A stretch of 34,711 bases of DNA from Clostridiales bacterium (lineage in GTDB: Bacteria; Bacillota; Clostridia; Oscillospirales; Acutalibacteraceae), in assembly GCA_019416395.1 (NCBI GenBank), contig DXXH01000004.1:7331-42041 (forward strand), read 5' to 3'. Made by a program: the position numbers and the translations under genes. The notes under the pieces are model-generated. The model was given only the letters and a program-made list of their open reading frames with translations. It searched no databases and had not been told where the DNA came from. Of this stretch, positions 23,831 through 31,400 are shown in pieces. Within the stretch, counting starts at the first letter, position 1, and every line of letters starts with the position of its first letter.

Positions 23831-25135
23831 GTGATCAAACGATGGAACAAAGAAATTGCCATCATAGGTGGGGCATACACACCATTTGGCAATGTGCTAA
23901 AAACTCCTGGCATCTGCGGATTTACCTATCGGGAATTGGCCAGCATGGCCATATTGGAAGCATTGGACGAAGCAGGAGTTGAGCCAGGGCAAGTGGACAG
24001 CCTGCTGGTATCTCATTTTACCGACGGATTTACAAAGAATAGCAGTCACAGTATTGCGGAATTCGTAGGATTTCAAGAGGCGTCTATTACGGATATGGAC
24101 ACCGCGTGTGTTTCGCCAATCAACGGGATCCGATTAGCGGCTGGGCTTTTGGCCTCGGGAATGAACGATTTGGTGGCAATAGCCGCGGTAGAAGTACCTT
24201 GTTCCAGCTTGACGGTGACCACGGAAGGGAAAAAGTTGACGCCCAATCACCGTACGCCAGTAGCTATCGGGGATTTGCGCAGTGGACTGGGCGGACCTTT
24301 TGACCAGGCTTATTATGGACCGTTGGCATTGGGGCCAGATCCATGGACGGGCTCGATTCAAGGTTTGCGGTACGCGCAGGAGAACGGGTTATCCATATCT
24401 CAATTGGAAGATGTGCTGGACGCGGCCTATATAAACAGCCGCAGAGCTTCCGCCCTGAATCCCAAGGCGGCAAAGCAAAAAACACTGGAGCAGGAAGCCA
24501 GGGAATATGGATTTTCCAGTGTAAAAGAGTATCTGCGTTCGGAAAAAAATCCAGTGTACGATTGGCCCTATCGGGAATTTTACCGCCACACCCCCTGTGA
24601 TGGCGCTGCTGCCATACTTCTGTGCCGCATGGAGGATGCGGCACGCTATAGCAAGGAGCCTGTGTTGGTGGCTGGGCTGGGCGCAGCCTCGGGAGGAGCA
24701 AATTTTGGGAAAACACCCTTGGCTGGGCAACCATATCCGGACCGCTATGGAGAGGAGATCGCAATCCGGCAGGCGTACGATATGGCCGGAATTACTCCGG
24801 AAGAGATCGGGTATGTGGGGATCCACGATTGCATGCTGCAAAGCCATTTCCAAGTAGGCGAAGCGTTGGGATATCTCCCTCAAGGTGAGGGGTGGCGTAT
24901 GGTGTTGGAGGGCCGGACCGCTTTTGATGGGGACAAACCCATAAACACTCATGGTGGAGATTGCGCCTTTGGAAATGCGTTTGACGCCACCGCAATGGCG
25001 GATATTGTGGAAAGCGTCCGGCAGATTCGTGGAGAAGCCGGGCCAGTACAGCTGTCCAAAATACCCAAAGTGGCTGTAAATCACTCGTTTGGAGGCGGGT
25101 GCAGCGGTGGTGTGGTTGTTTTGAAAAAGGTGTGA
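23831..25135 (+). CDS. Thiolase-like enzyme with altered catalytic motif
   Basis: A 434-residue thiolase-superfamily protein closest in layout to SCP2-type acyl-CoA thiolases. The nucleophile is likely Cys93 (DTACVSP, where thiolases have a CaSG-like motif), and His332 lies in the GIHDCML motif that replaces the NEAF loop in SCP2 thiolases. Where thiolases have GHPxGAT with a catalytic His, this protein has GNAFDAT, so Asn382 stands in place of the His; His374 lies eight residues upstream. The C-terminus ends in NHSFGGGCSGGVVVL. A GTG start at 23831 follows AGGGGGA; a longer frame from 23768 would add 21 residues lacking family similarity. The next gene encodes a DUF35 partner five bases on. 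It may perform acyl transfer or C-C cleavage rather than normal thiolysis. Confidence 0.8.
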   Translation: MIKRWNKEIAIIGGAYTPFGNVLKTPGICGFTYRELASMAILEALDEAGVEPGQVDSLLVSHFTDGFTKNSSHSIAEFVGFQEASITDMDTACVSPINGIRLAAGLLASGMNDLVAIAAVEVPCSSLTVTTEGKKLTPNHRTPVAIGDLRSGLGGPFDQAYYGPLALGPDPWTGSIQGLRYAQENGLSISQLEDVLDAAYINSRRASALNPKAAKQKTLEQEAREYGFSSVKEYLRSEKNPVYDWPYREFYRHTPCDGAAAILLCRMEDAARYSKEPVLVAGLGAASGGANFGKTPLAGQPYPDRYGEEIAIRQAYDMAGITPEEIGYVGIHDCMLQSHFQVGEALGYLPQGEGWRMVLEGRTAFDGDKPINTHGGDCAFGNAFDATAMADIVESVRQIRGEAGPVQLSKIPKVAVNHSFGGGCSGGVVVLKKV

Positions 25136-25140
25136 CAGAG

Positions 25141-25554
25141 GTGAAAGATGTGAAGCCGTATGTAAAGTTGTTTTACCAAGCTTTGGACAGGGGAGAACTC
25201 CCAGGCCAGCGTTGTTTGTGCTGTGGCCAGGTCCGGTTGACGTGGGTGCCCGTATGCGACCGATGCAAATCCAGGGATCTGGAGGAAATCACTCTAAAAA
25301 AAGAAGGCTTATTGACTGTATTTTCCGTGCGACAGCATTGGGATTTAGAGAAGCGTTACCAAACGGACTTTCCGGGACAGGTAACGGTAGGGTCTGTGAC
25401 ACTGTCAGATGGTCCCATTCTCTGGTGTCCGGTAGAAGGAATAAATATGGAAGCTCCTTGGGAAGATTTCCAGCGGCTCCCTCTTCCCGTTTCCGTGAAA
25501 ATCCAGGAAGTTGGAGGAAACCAAATTCCTGTGGCAGTCGTTCAAAAGAAATAG
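25141..25554 (+). CDS. DUF35 zinc-ribbon/OB-fold protein
   Basis: A 137-residue member of the DUF35 family: an N-terminal helix, a rubredoxin-like zinc ribbon with Cys25, Cys28, Cys39 and Cys42, and a C-terminal OB-fold-like half. Such proteins bind thiolases or HMG-CoA synthase and are thought to channel CoA intermediates; PhlB in phloroglucinol acylation is a related case. The start is a GTG at 25141, after AAAGG; the frame opens further up at 25099 inside the thiolase gene. Gene order thiolase then DUF35 is the usual one, so the two probably form a complex. Confidence 0.85.
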   Translation: MKDVKPYVKLFYQALDRGELPGQRCLCCGQVRLTWVPVCDRCKSRDLEEITLKKEGLLTVFSVRQHWDLEKRYQTDFPGQVTVGSVTLSDGPILWCPVEGINMEAPWEDFQRLPLPVSVKIQEVGGNQIPVAVVQKK

Positions 25555-25560
25555 GGCAGG

Positions 25561-25584
25561 ATTCTTCTCCCATAGGAGAAGAAT
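25561..25584 (+). repeat. Perfect hairpin in the DUF35-HD intergenic gap
   Basis: ATTCTTCTCC and GGAGAAGAAT form a perfect 10-bp stem with a CATA loop in the only gap longer than 20 bases inside the operon. There is no T-run, so it may affect mRNA processing or differential expression rather than end transcription. Confidence 0.7.
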
Positions 25585-25611
25585 GACAGATATAACAAAG
25601 GAGGATTATCA

Positions 25612-26217
25612 ATGAAACATGTGTTGCCTGTGGAACTGAATCCAGCGATTCAAAATAAAGTGGCGGAGGAATTGCCAATCCTGCAAGAAATTCAAGATGA
25701 AACGCTTAGACAGCAAACAATAGACGCCTGGACGCTGGCGTTGCAGCTGAATGGATTTTCTGCCATTTCTGACATTCCAGGTTCCGGTATGCCGGGCACT
25801 ACGGAATTGGGGAACCAGCTCCACCATATTTTAGCGGTGGCCTACAATTCTGTAAGCCTTTTTGACAATTTGGAGCGGATTTACGGGGTAAGCCTGGGGA
25901 TTGACCGGGAAAAACTGATCTCTGGCGCAGTATTGCACGATGTGGGAAAAGCCTACGAGTACAACCCGGAAAATTTGGAGCGGTGGCATAAAAACATACA
26001 TCAAACAGGGTGCTTGAATGTGCGCCATCCTGCTTACGGGGTATACATTGCCATGACGATTGGATTACCCGAAGAGGTGGTCCACGTGTGTTCCTGTCAC
26101 TCCCTGGAAGGAAGATATGTGCAACGCAGCGTATACGCCACGATCGTCCATTACGCAGATGACGGGTCCTGGTTTACCTTATCCAACGCTTTCGATATGC
26201 ACATTCCGGAACTGTAA
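25612..26217 (+). CDS. HD-domain metal-dependent protein, substrate unknown
   Basis: A 201-residue single-domain HD protein. The metal set is complete: His71/His72 (QLHHIL), His109-Asp110 (LHDVGK), His139 (RHPAYG), His163 (CSCHSLEG) and Asp183 (YADDGSW). The extra His residues in the third and fourth positions suggest a dinuclear site, as in several HD hydrolases and the HD-type mixed-valent iron oxygenases. There is no nucleotidyl or sensor domain, so signalling is unlikely; a metabolic hydrolase role is inferred from the neighbours. AAAGGAGG precedes the ATG. Confidence 0.78.
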   Translation: MKHVLPVELNPAIQNKVAEELPILQEIQDETLRQQTIDAWTLALQLNGFSAISDIPGSGMPGTTELGNQLHHILAVAYNSVSLFDNLERIYGVSLGIDREKLISGAVLHDVGKAYEYNPENLERWHKNIHQTGCLNVRHPAYGVYIAMTIGLPEEVVHVCSCHSLEGRYVQRSVYATIVHYADDGSWFTLSNAFDMHIPEL

Positions 26218-26231
26218 AAGGAGAGGACAAC

Positions 26232-27056
26232 ATGAAATATACGTTAGATGAGTTGTACAATGTGCAGGGTAAAGCGGTGGTAATTTCCGGAGGAACATCG
26301 GGGATCGGCTTGGAATTGGCAGGGGCGCTTCTAGACTTAGGAGCGAAAGTGGCGGTTTTGGGACACGAGGAATCGTCCACCCAAAAAGCCAAGGAAAGCC
26401 TGGAGAAGCGTGGGGATACAAGTGTTCCGGCTTTCACTGTCAATGTGACGGATTTGGCAGGGGTAACGGAAGTATTTCAAAAAATTTTCCAGGAGTTTGG
26501 CAGAATAGATGGTTTGGTCAACTGCGCTGGAATCAACAGTATTGAGGCGTTGCATAGCGCGAATATGGAAAAGTACCGGCAAGTTTTAGATGTAAACCTG
26601 ATGGGTACCATTCATTGTTGCAGGGCGGTAGCTCCTTATATGCTGGCGCAAAACAGCGGGAGAGTGGTGAATATTTCCTCACTCAGTTCCATTCGGGGAA
26701 AACGGTACTATACCGCGTACGCTTCCAGCAAAGCGGCCATCAATGGGTTCACAAGGGCATTGGCCGTTGAATGGGCACAGAATGGGATCACAGTAAATGC
26801 CATCGCTCCTGGTATGATCGTAACCGCCATTAACCGCCGGGAAATTGAGGAAAACCCGGAAAGCTATCAAAAACGGGTGGAAAGCATTCCCAGAGGCTGT
26901 GCTGGCCGGACGGAGTGGTTGGTGGCACCGGTGGTGATGTTTTTGTCCGATGGGGCGCCCCATGTGACAGGCCAGTGTCTGTTCTGCGATGGTGGTTCTT
27001 CTATTGGAGATACGTTTATCATGGAAAAAGAAAAACAAGGACCGTTGAAAATTTGA
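26232..27056 (+). CDS. Short-chain dehydrogenase/reductase
   Basis: A 274-residue SDR with a classical NAD(P)-binding motif GGTSGIG (residues 20-26), NCAG, and the catalytic Ser150, Tyr163 and Lys167 (YASSK). It should oxidise or reduce a hydroxyl/keto pair on a small polyol or keto compound; the sequence resembles FabG and gluconate-5-dehydrogenase-like enzymes without settling the substrate. The C-terminal extension after GGSSIGDTF is about 15 residues and charged. AAAGGAGAGG precedes the ATG, 14 bases after the HD gene. Confidence 0.88.
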   Translation: MKYTLDELYNVQGKAVVISGGTSGIGLELAGALLDLGAKVAVLGHEESSTQKAKESLEKRGDTSVPAFTVNVTDLAGVTEVFQKIFQEFGRIDGLVNCAGINSIEALHSANMEKYRQVLDVNLMGTIHCCRAVAPYMLAQNSGRVVNISSLSSIRGKRYYTAYASSKAAINGFTRALAVEWAQNGITVNAIAPGMIVTAINRREIEENPESYQKRVESIPRGCAGRTEWLVAPVVMFLSDGAPHVTGQCLFCDGGSSIGDTFIMEKEKQGPLKI

Positions 27057-27072
27057 GAAGGGAGAATGGGTT

Positions 27073-28101
27073 GTGAAAAGACTGGTTGTAGTAAAGCCGT
27101 ATCAAATGGAGTATGAGGAAGTTCCCATTCCGTCCATTGAGGAAGAACATCAGGTACTTGTGAAGACAAAAGCCGTGGGCATCTGTGGTTCAGACATCAA
27201 GATCTATCACGGGAAAAATACCTTCGCCACGTATCCCAGAGTGTTGGGCCATGAGGCTGTGGGAGAGGTTGTGGAGATTGGAAAGTCGGTTTCCAAAGTG
27301 AAAGTGGGAGACCGGGTTGTGCTGGAGCCCATTATTTTCTGTGGGGAATGCTATGCCTGCCGCCGCGGGCGGGGAAATGTTTGCCGGAACCTTCAGATTC
27401 GGGGAATCAATACCGATGGAGGATACCAGGAGTATTTTGTGGCTCCGGAAGAAAAGCTCCATGTTTTTCCAAGTGAGATTGGTTGGAAAGAAGCGGTCAT
27501 GATGGAGCCCTATACGTTGGGAGCGCAGGTGGCTGCCCGCAGTAATGTGCAGACGGACGACGTGGTGTTTATTTCCGGTATGGGGCCTGCGGGCCAGGTG
27601 GTGCTGGATACCTTCCGGACCATGGGCGTGGAAAAAATCATCGTTTCGGATATGATTCCCAAGCGGCTGGAACTGGCAGCAGGACTGGGCGCTATTCCCA
27701 TCGATGCAGGAAAGGAAGACGTAAAAGCCAGATTGATGGAACTGACCGATGGGGAAGGACCCAATGTGACCATTGACGCGGCAGGAAGCCCACAGACATT
27801 TGAACAGGCGATTGAAGTGACTTCCCAGGCGGGAGTGGTGGTTCCCATGGGATACACCGATGCGCCGGCGTCTATTCCCACAGTCCGGATTGGCCGGAAG
27901 GAGTTGAATGTAGTAGGTTCCCGGCTGGAAATTGGTAAATTCCCAAAGGTAATTGAGGACTATCCAAAACATATCCAGCAAATCGATAAATTGATCAGCC
28001 ATGTGTATCCCTTCTCACGGGCCCAGGAAGCCATGGATATGGCTTGCAGCGGGCGTGATGATTTAGGGAAAGTTGTGATTATGATGGAGGAATCTGTATG
28101 A
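27073..28101 (+). CDS. Zinc-dependent alcohol dehydrogenase (MDR family)
   Basis: A 342-residue medium-chain dehydrogenase. Catalytic zinc ligands are Cys38 (GICGSD), His60 and Glu61 (GHE); structural zinc cysteines are Cys90, 93, 96 and 104. The Rossmann half has a GMGPAGQVV nucleotide loop. Size and pattern fit polyol or sugar-acid dehydrogenases of the sorbitol/threonine dehydrogenase group. The start codon is GTG at 27073, after AGAAGGGAGAA. It ends in an ATGA overlap with the racemase-like gene. Together with the SDR it could oxidise two positions on one substrate. Confidence 0.9.
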   Translation: MKRLVVVKPYQMEYEEVPIPSIEEEHQVLVKTKAVGICGSDIKIYHGKNTFATYPRVLGHEAVGEVVEIGKSVSKVKVGDRVVLEPIIFCGECYACRRGRGNVCRNLQIRGINTDGGYQEYFVAPEEKLHVFPSEIGWKEAVMMEPYTLGAQVAARSNVQTDDVVFISGMGPAGQVVLDTFRTMGVEKIIVSDMIPKRLELAAGLGAIPIDAGKEDVKARLMELTDGEGPNVTIDAAGSPQTFEQAIEVTSQAGVVVPMGYTDAPASIPTVRIGRKELNVVGSRLEIGKFPKVIEDYPKHIQQIDKLISHVYPFSRAQEAMDMACSGRDDLGKVVIMMEESV

Positions 28102-28754
28102 AAATCGGATTTGTGTACACCTCGATGGGAGGATTGGTTTCAAATATCCAAAAGCTGGCAAAAGAAATGCTGCCTGGCGTGGAGACAGTCCATCTGGCGG
28201 ATAGCGGTTTGGTGGCGGATATTTTGAAAGACGGCATCACTTCCAAGATTCGCAAACGGCTGATGGAGCTATTTGAAGCGGCGGTTGACGCAGGCTGTGA
28301 TCTGGTAGTTTGTGCTTGTTCGACCGTGGGGGATATTACGGAAGCGGCGGACCAGTTTTTACCGGTGCCCATTTTGCGGATCGATCAGGCTATGATTCAG
28401 GAAGCGGTTACGCAGTATCAGCGGATTGGGGTGTTGGCCAGTGTGGAAAGCACCATAGAGCCTACCACCGGCTGTATTCGCCGTACTGCCGCCAAATTGG
28501 GACGTGATGTGACGGTTAGGGCGATTGTGGCGGAAGGTGCTTACCAAGCCCAAGCCTCAGGGGACACGGAAACCCATGACGCGTTATTGGAGAAGGCAGC
28601 GCGGCAGTTGGTTGGGGAAATTGACGTCTTGGTGTTGGCGCAAGGCTCCATGTCCCGCATGGAAACCTCACTGAGGCAGTCGTTGGGAATCCCCGTGCTT
28701 TCCAGCCCGTCGCGGTGTATGGAAGATCTACTGGAACGGACAAGGAAGGGCTGA
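28098..28754 (+). CDS. Asp/Glu racemase superfamily protein with one catalytic Cys
   Basis: A 218-residue protein of the aspartate/glutamate/hydantoin racemase fold. The first active-site cysteine is Cys74 in the CACST motif. Where racemases have a second Cys (GCT-like), this protein reads LAQGSM (residues 180-185), so the second Cys is missing. Members with a single Cys include decarboxylases and isomerases such as arylmalonate decarboxylase, so a racemase role is not assured. It overlaps the dehydrogenase gene by four bases and is followed three bases later by the first transketolase gene. Confidence 0.8.
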   Translation: MKIGFVYTSMGGLVSNIQKLAKEMLPGVETVHLADSGLVADILKDGITSKIRKRLMELFEAAVDAGCDLVVCACSTVGDITEAADQFLPVPILRIDQAMIQEAVTQYQRIGVLASVESTIEPTTGCIRRTAAKLGRDVTVRAIVAEGAYQAQASGDTETHDALLEKAARQLVGEIDVLVLAQGSMSRMETSLRQSLGIPVLSSPSRCMEDLLERTRKG

Positions 28755-28757
28755 GTT

Positions 28758-29606
28758 ATGAAGATACAAGAATTGGAACTGAAAGCGGTGGATATTCGTC
28801 AGGACATTATAGATTTGTGTACTTTTGGGCAAGGTCCAGCTCATCCTGCACCTTCTTTGTCCTGCGCGGACATAGTGACGGCGCTATATTTTAAAGAAAT
28901 GCGGATCAACCCCCAGGATCCAAAGTGGCCGAAACGGGACCGTTTTATTCTTTCCAAAGGACATGCAGCCCCGGCGCTGTATGGAGCGTTGGCGGAAAGG
29001 GGATATTTTGACAAATCCTGGTTTCCAACACTGCGGCGGTGCGGTTCTAAATTGCAGGGGCACCCGGATATGACCAAAACACCGGGGGTGGATATGACCA
29101 CCGGTTCCCTGGGGCATGGCTTGTCTGCCGGTGTGGGTATGGCAGTGGGCTTGAAGCTTCGGAATTGGGACAGCCATGTGTATGTTCTTTTAGGAGATGG
29201 GGAAAGCCAGGAAGGTATGGTATGGGAAGCTGCCATGACAGCTGGGAATTTTCATCTGGATAATCTGACAGCGATAATCGATTACAACCATATTCAATCC
29301 AGTGGTTTTCTGGAGGGGATTATGTCGTTGGAACCTCTCAGAGACAAATGGGAAGCGTTTGGGTTTCATGTATTGGAAATGAACGGACACAATATGAGGG
29401 AAATCGTTGATACATTGGAACGGGCCCGTGTGATAAAGGGAAAACCCGTTCTGATCATAGCTCATACCACGAAAGGCAAGGGTGTGAGCTATATGGAAAA
29501 TCAACCCTCATGGCATACGGGTATTCCCACAGAGGAGCAATACCAGCAAGCTCAAAAAGAATTCGCGTATGCCCGGGAACAGATTGAAAAGGGGGAATAT
29601 GTGTGA
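28758..29606 (+). CDS. Split transketolase 1, N-terminal (TPP-binding) subunit
   Basis: A 282-residue N-terminal subunit of a two-chain transketolase. The TPP/Mg motif GDGESQEGMVWEA starts near residue 146 and ends around the NH region; SKGHAAPALYGAL and GSLGHGLSAGVGMA are further family signatures. Ordinary subunits have GHPGGSLS; here it reads AHPAPSLS (His29 kept, both glycines changed to Ala31 and Pro32). This loop lies at the cofactor/substrate entrance, so the donor or acceptor may differ. AAGGAAGGG precedes the ATG. The GTGA overlap with the next gene implies stoichiometric synthesis of the two halves. Confidence 0.88.
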   Translation: MKIQELELKAVDIRQDIIDLCTFGQGPAHPAPSLSCADIVTALYFKEMRINPQDPKWPKRDRFILSKGHAAPALYGALAERGYFDKSWFPTLRRCGSKLQGHPDMTKTPGVDMTTGSLGHGLSAGVGMAVGLKLRNWDSHVYVLLGDGESQEGMVWEAAMTAGNFHLDNLTAIIDYNHIQSSGFLEGIMSLEPLRDKWEAFGFHVLEMNGHNMREIVDTLERARVIKGKPVLIIAHTTKGKGVSYMENQPSWHTGIPTEEQYQQAQKEFAYAREQIEKGEYV

Positions 29607-30574
29607 AACAAATGGACCAGGTATCCACCCGGGTAGCGTTTGGGGAAACCTTAGAAGAGCTGGCGGAACACAATCCGGACATTGTTGTGGTATCTGCAGA
29701 TACGGCCAGATCCATGGGGCTGAAGGGACTGGAGAAAAAGCATCCCGAACGGGTTATCAATGTGGGCATCGCGGAACAAAATATGATGACAATGGCTGCG
29801 GGATTGGCGGCAGACGGATTTTTGGCCATCGCTACTACATATGCACCCTTTACATGTATGAGAGCATTGGAAGAAGTGCGGACATTTATCGCTTATCCCA
29901 ATTTAAATGTAAAAGTAGTTGGCGGCATGAGCGGAATAACCGGGTCCATTGAGGGGGTTACCCACCAGGGACAGGAAGATGTTCCCATCATGACGGCAAT
30001 TCCCAATTTTGTAGTGGCTGTAGCAGCTGACGCATGTGCTGCCCGGGAAATGACCCGTGTACTTTTGGAACATAATGGGCCTGTTTATCTGGGCCTTGGA
30101 AGAAGTCAAGCACATACGGTGTTCTCCACCTATCATTTTGAGGTGGGAAAAGGAAATCTCATGGCGGACGGTGAGGATTTGACCATCGTTACCTATGGGT
30201 CCATGGTATGCCGCTGTGTGGAGGCCAGGAACATTTTGGCGGAAGAGGGAATTCATGTAAGGCTCATTGAAATGCCCTGCATCAAACCGCTTGATAAAGA
30301 GATGATCTTGAAAGCCGCTAGAGAAACGGGAGCCGTTCTCTCCGTGGAAGATCGGACGGTTATGGGCGGACTGGGCAGCCAAATTTGCCAAACCGTGTGC
30401 GCGGAAACTCCTGTAAAGGTGCATTGTATGGGGCTTCAAGATCGGTTTGCGGAATCGGGCCTGGAAGATGAGCTGTACGATTATTGCCATTTAGGGGTCC
30501 AAGATGTGGTAAAAGCGGCGAAAGCCTTGTGGAGAGAAAAGAGGGGGTTGTGTTGTGAAGGCGATGAACCTTGA
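29603..30574 (+). CDS. Split transketolase 1, C-terminal subunit
   Basis: A 323-residue partner containing the pyrimidine-binding and C-terminal domains. The catalytic Glu is Glu58 in GIAEQNM; the conserved APFTCMRALEEVR and GVTHQGQEDVPIM regions are present, so this half looks like a normal transketolase. The start is GTG at 29603 (an ATG at 29612 is possible); GGGGG lies seven bases before the GTG. It overlaps the second N-terminal subunit gene by 20 bases. Confidence 0.9.
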   Translation: MKQMDQVSTRVAFGETLEELAEHNPDIVVVSADTARSMGLKGLEKKHPERVINVGIAEQNMMTMAAGLAADGFLAIATTYAPFTCMRALEEVRTFIAYPNLNVKVVGGMSGITGSIEGVTHQGQEDVPIMTAIPNFVVAVAADACAAREMTRVLLEHNGPVYLGLGRSQAHTVFSTYHFEVGKGNLMADGEDLTIVTYGSMVCRCVEARNILAEEGIHVRLIEMPCIKPLDKEMILKAARETGAVLSVEDRTVMGGLGSQICQTVCAETPVKVHCMGLQDRFAESGLEDELYDYCHLGVQDVVKAAKALWREKRGLCCEGDEP

Positions 30575-31400
30575 AGAGAACCGAGCTGCTGAATTGGAAG
30601 AGCTTTGCAGGCAGTTTCGCATAGATGTTTTGACAACGCTGTACAATGTGGGGACCGGCCATCCGGGGGGCTCGCTTTCGGTTTGCGAGATTTTAGCTGT
30701 ACTTTATTTGGAATGCGCTAATATTTCCCCTGAATTGTGGGAGAATCCCAATCGGGACCGGATTGTACTGGCCAAAGGTCACGCGGCCCCTATGCTGTAC
30801 CGGTTATTGGCGGAAAAGGGATTTTTTAATTTGGAAGAAATGTCCACCCTGCGGCAGCTACACTCCAGATTACAGGGGCACCCCTGTGCTGGAAAGCTGC
30901 CTGGCGTAGAGCTTTCCACCGGGCCTCTGGGTATGGGGTTGTCCGCGGCGCTGGGTATGGCCTGCACTTTGCGGACGTTTCAGAGTCCCGCGCGTGTATA
31001 CGCGGTGTTGGGAGATGGAGAACTGAATGAAGGCACGGTGTGGGAAGCTGCCATGGCTGCCGCCAAATTCCAAACCGACCGCTTGATTGCCATTGTAGAC
31101 CGGAATAAAGTCCAATTGGACGGGCCCAGCGACCAGGTAATGCCTTTGGGGGATTTAGCTGGAAAATGGGAAAGCTTTGGCTGGTTTACCCAGGTGTGCG
31201 ATGGGCACGATGTGAGGAAGCTGTATCAGGCGGTCCGTACAGCGCAAGAGCACACCGGAACCCCCAGCGTAATTATTGCTGAGACCGTCAAAGGAAAAGG
31301 CGTTTCCTTTATGGAAGGGAAAAATACATACCACGGGAAAAAGCTGAGCACAGAAGAATACCGGCAAGCAATGCAGGAGTTGGGGGGAGATGCGGAATGA
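30555..31400 (+). CDS. Split transketolase 2, N-terminal (TPP-binding) subunit
   Basis: A 281-residue second N-terminal subunit. It has the canonical GTGHPGGSLSVCE loop (His36), LAKGHAAPMLYRLL, GPLGMGLSAALGMA and GDGELNEGTVWEA starting near residue 153. It differs from subunit 1 across much of its length, so the pair is not a recent tandem copy. The start is GTG at 30555 within the end of the previous gene, after GAGGGGG; an ATG at 30564 is the alternative. It overlaps its C-terminal partner by four bases (ATGA). Confidence 0.9.
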   Translation: MKAMNLEENRAAELEELCRQFRIDVLTTLYNVGTGHPGGSLSVCEILAVLYLECANISPELWENPNRDRIVLAKGHAAPMLYRLLAEKGFFNLEEMSTLRQLHSRLQGHPCAGKLPGVELSTGPLGMGLSAALGMACTLRTFQSPARVYAVLGDGELNEGTVWEAAMAAAKFQTDRLIAIVDRNKVQLDGPSDQVMPLGDLAGKWESFGWFTQVCDGHDVRKLYQAVRTAQEHTGTPSVIIAETVKGKGVSFMEGKNTYHGKKLSTEEYRQAMQELGGDAE

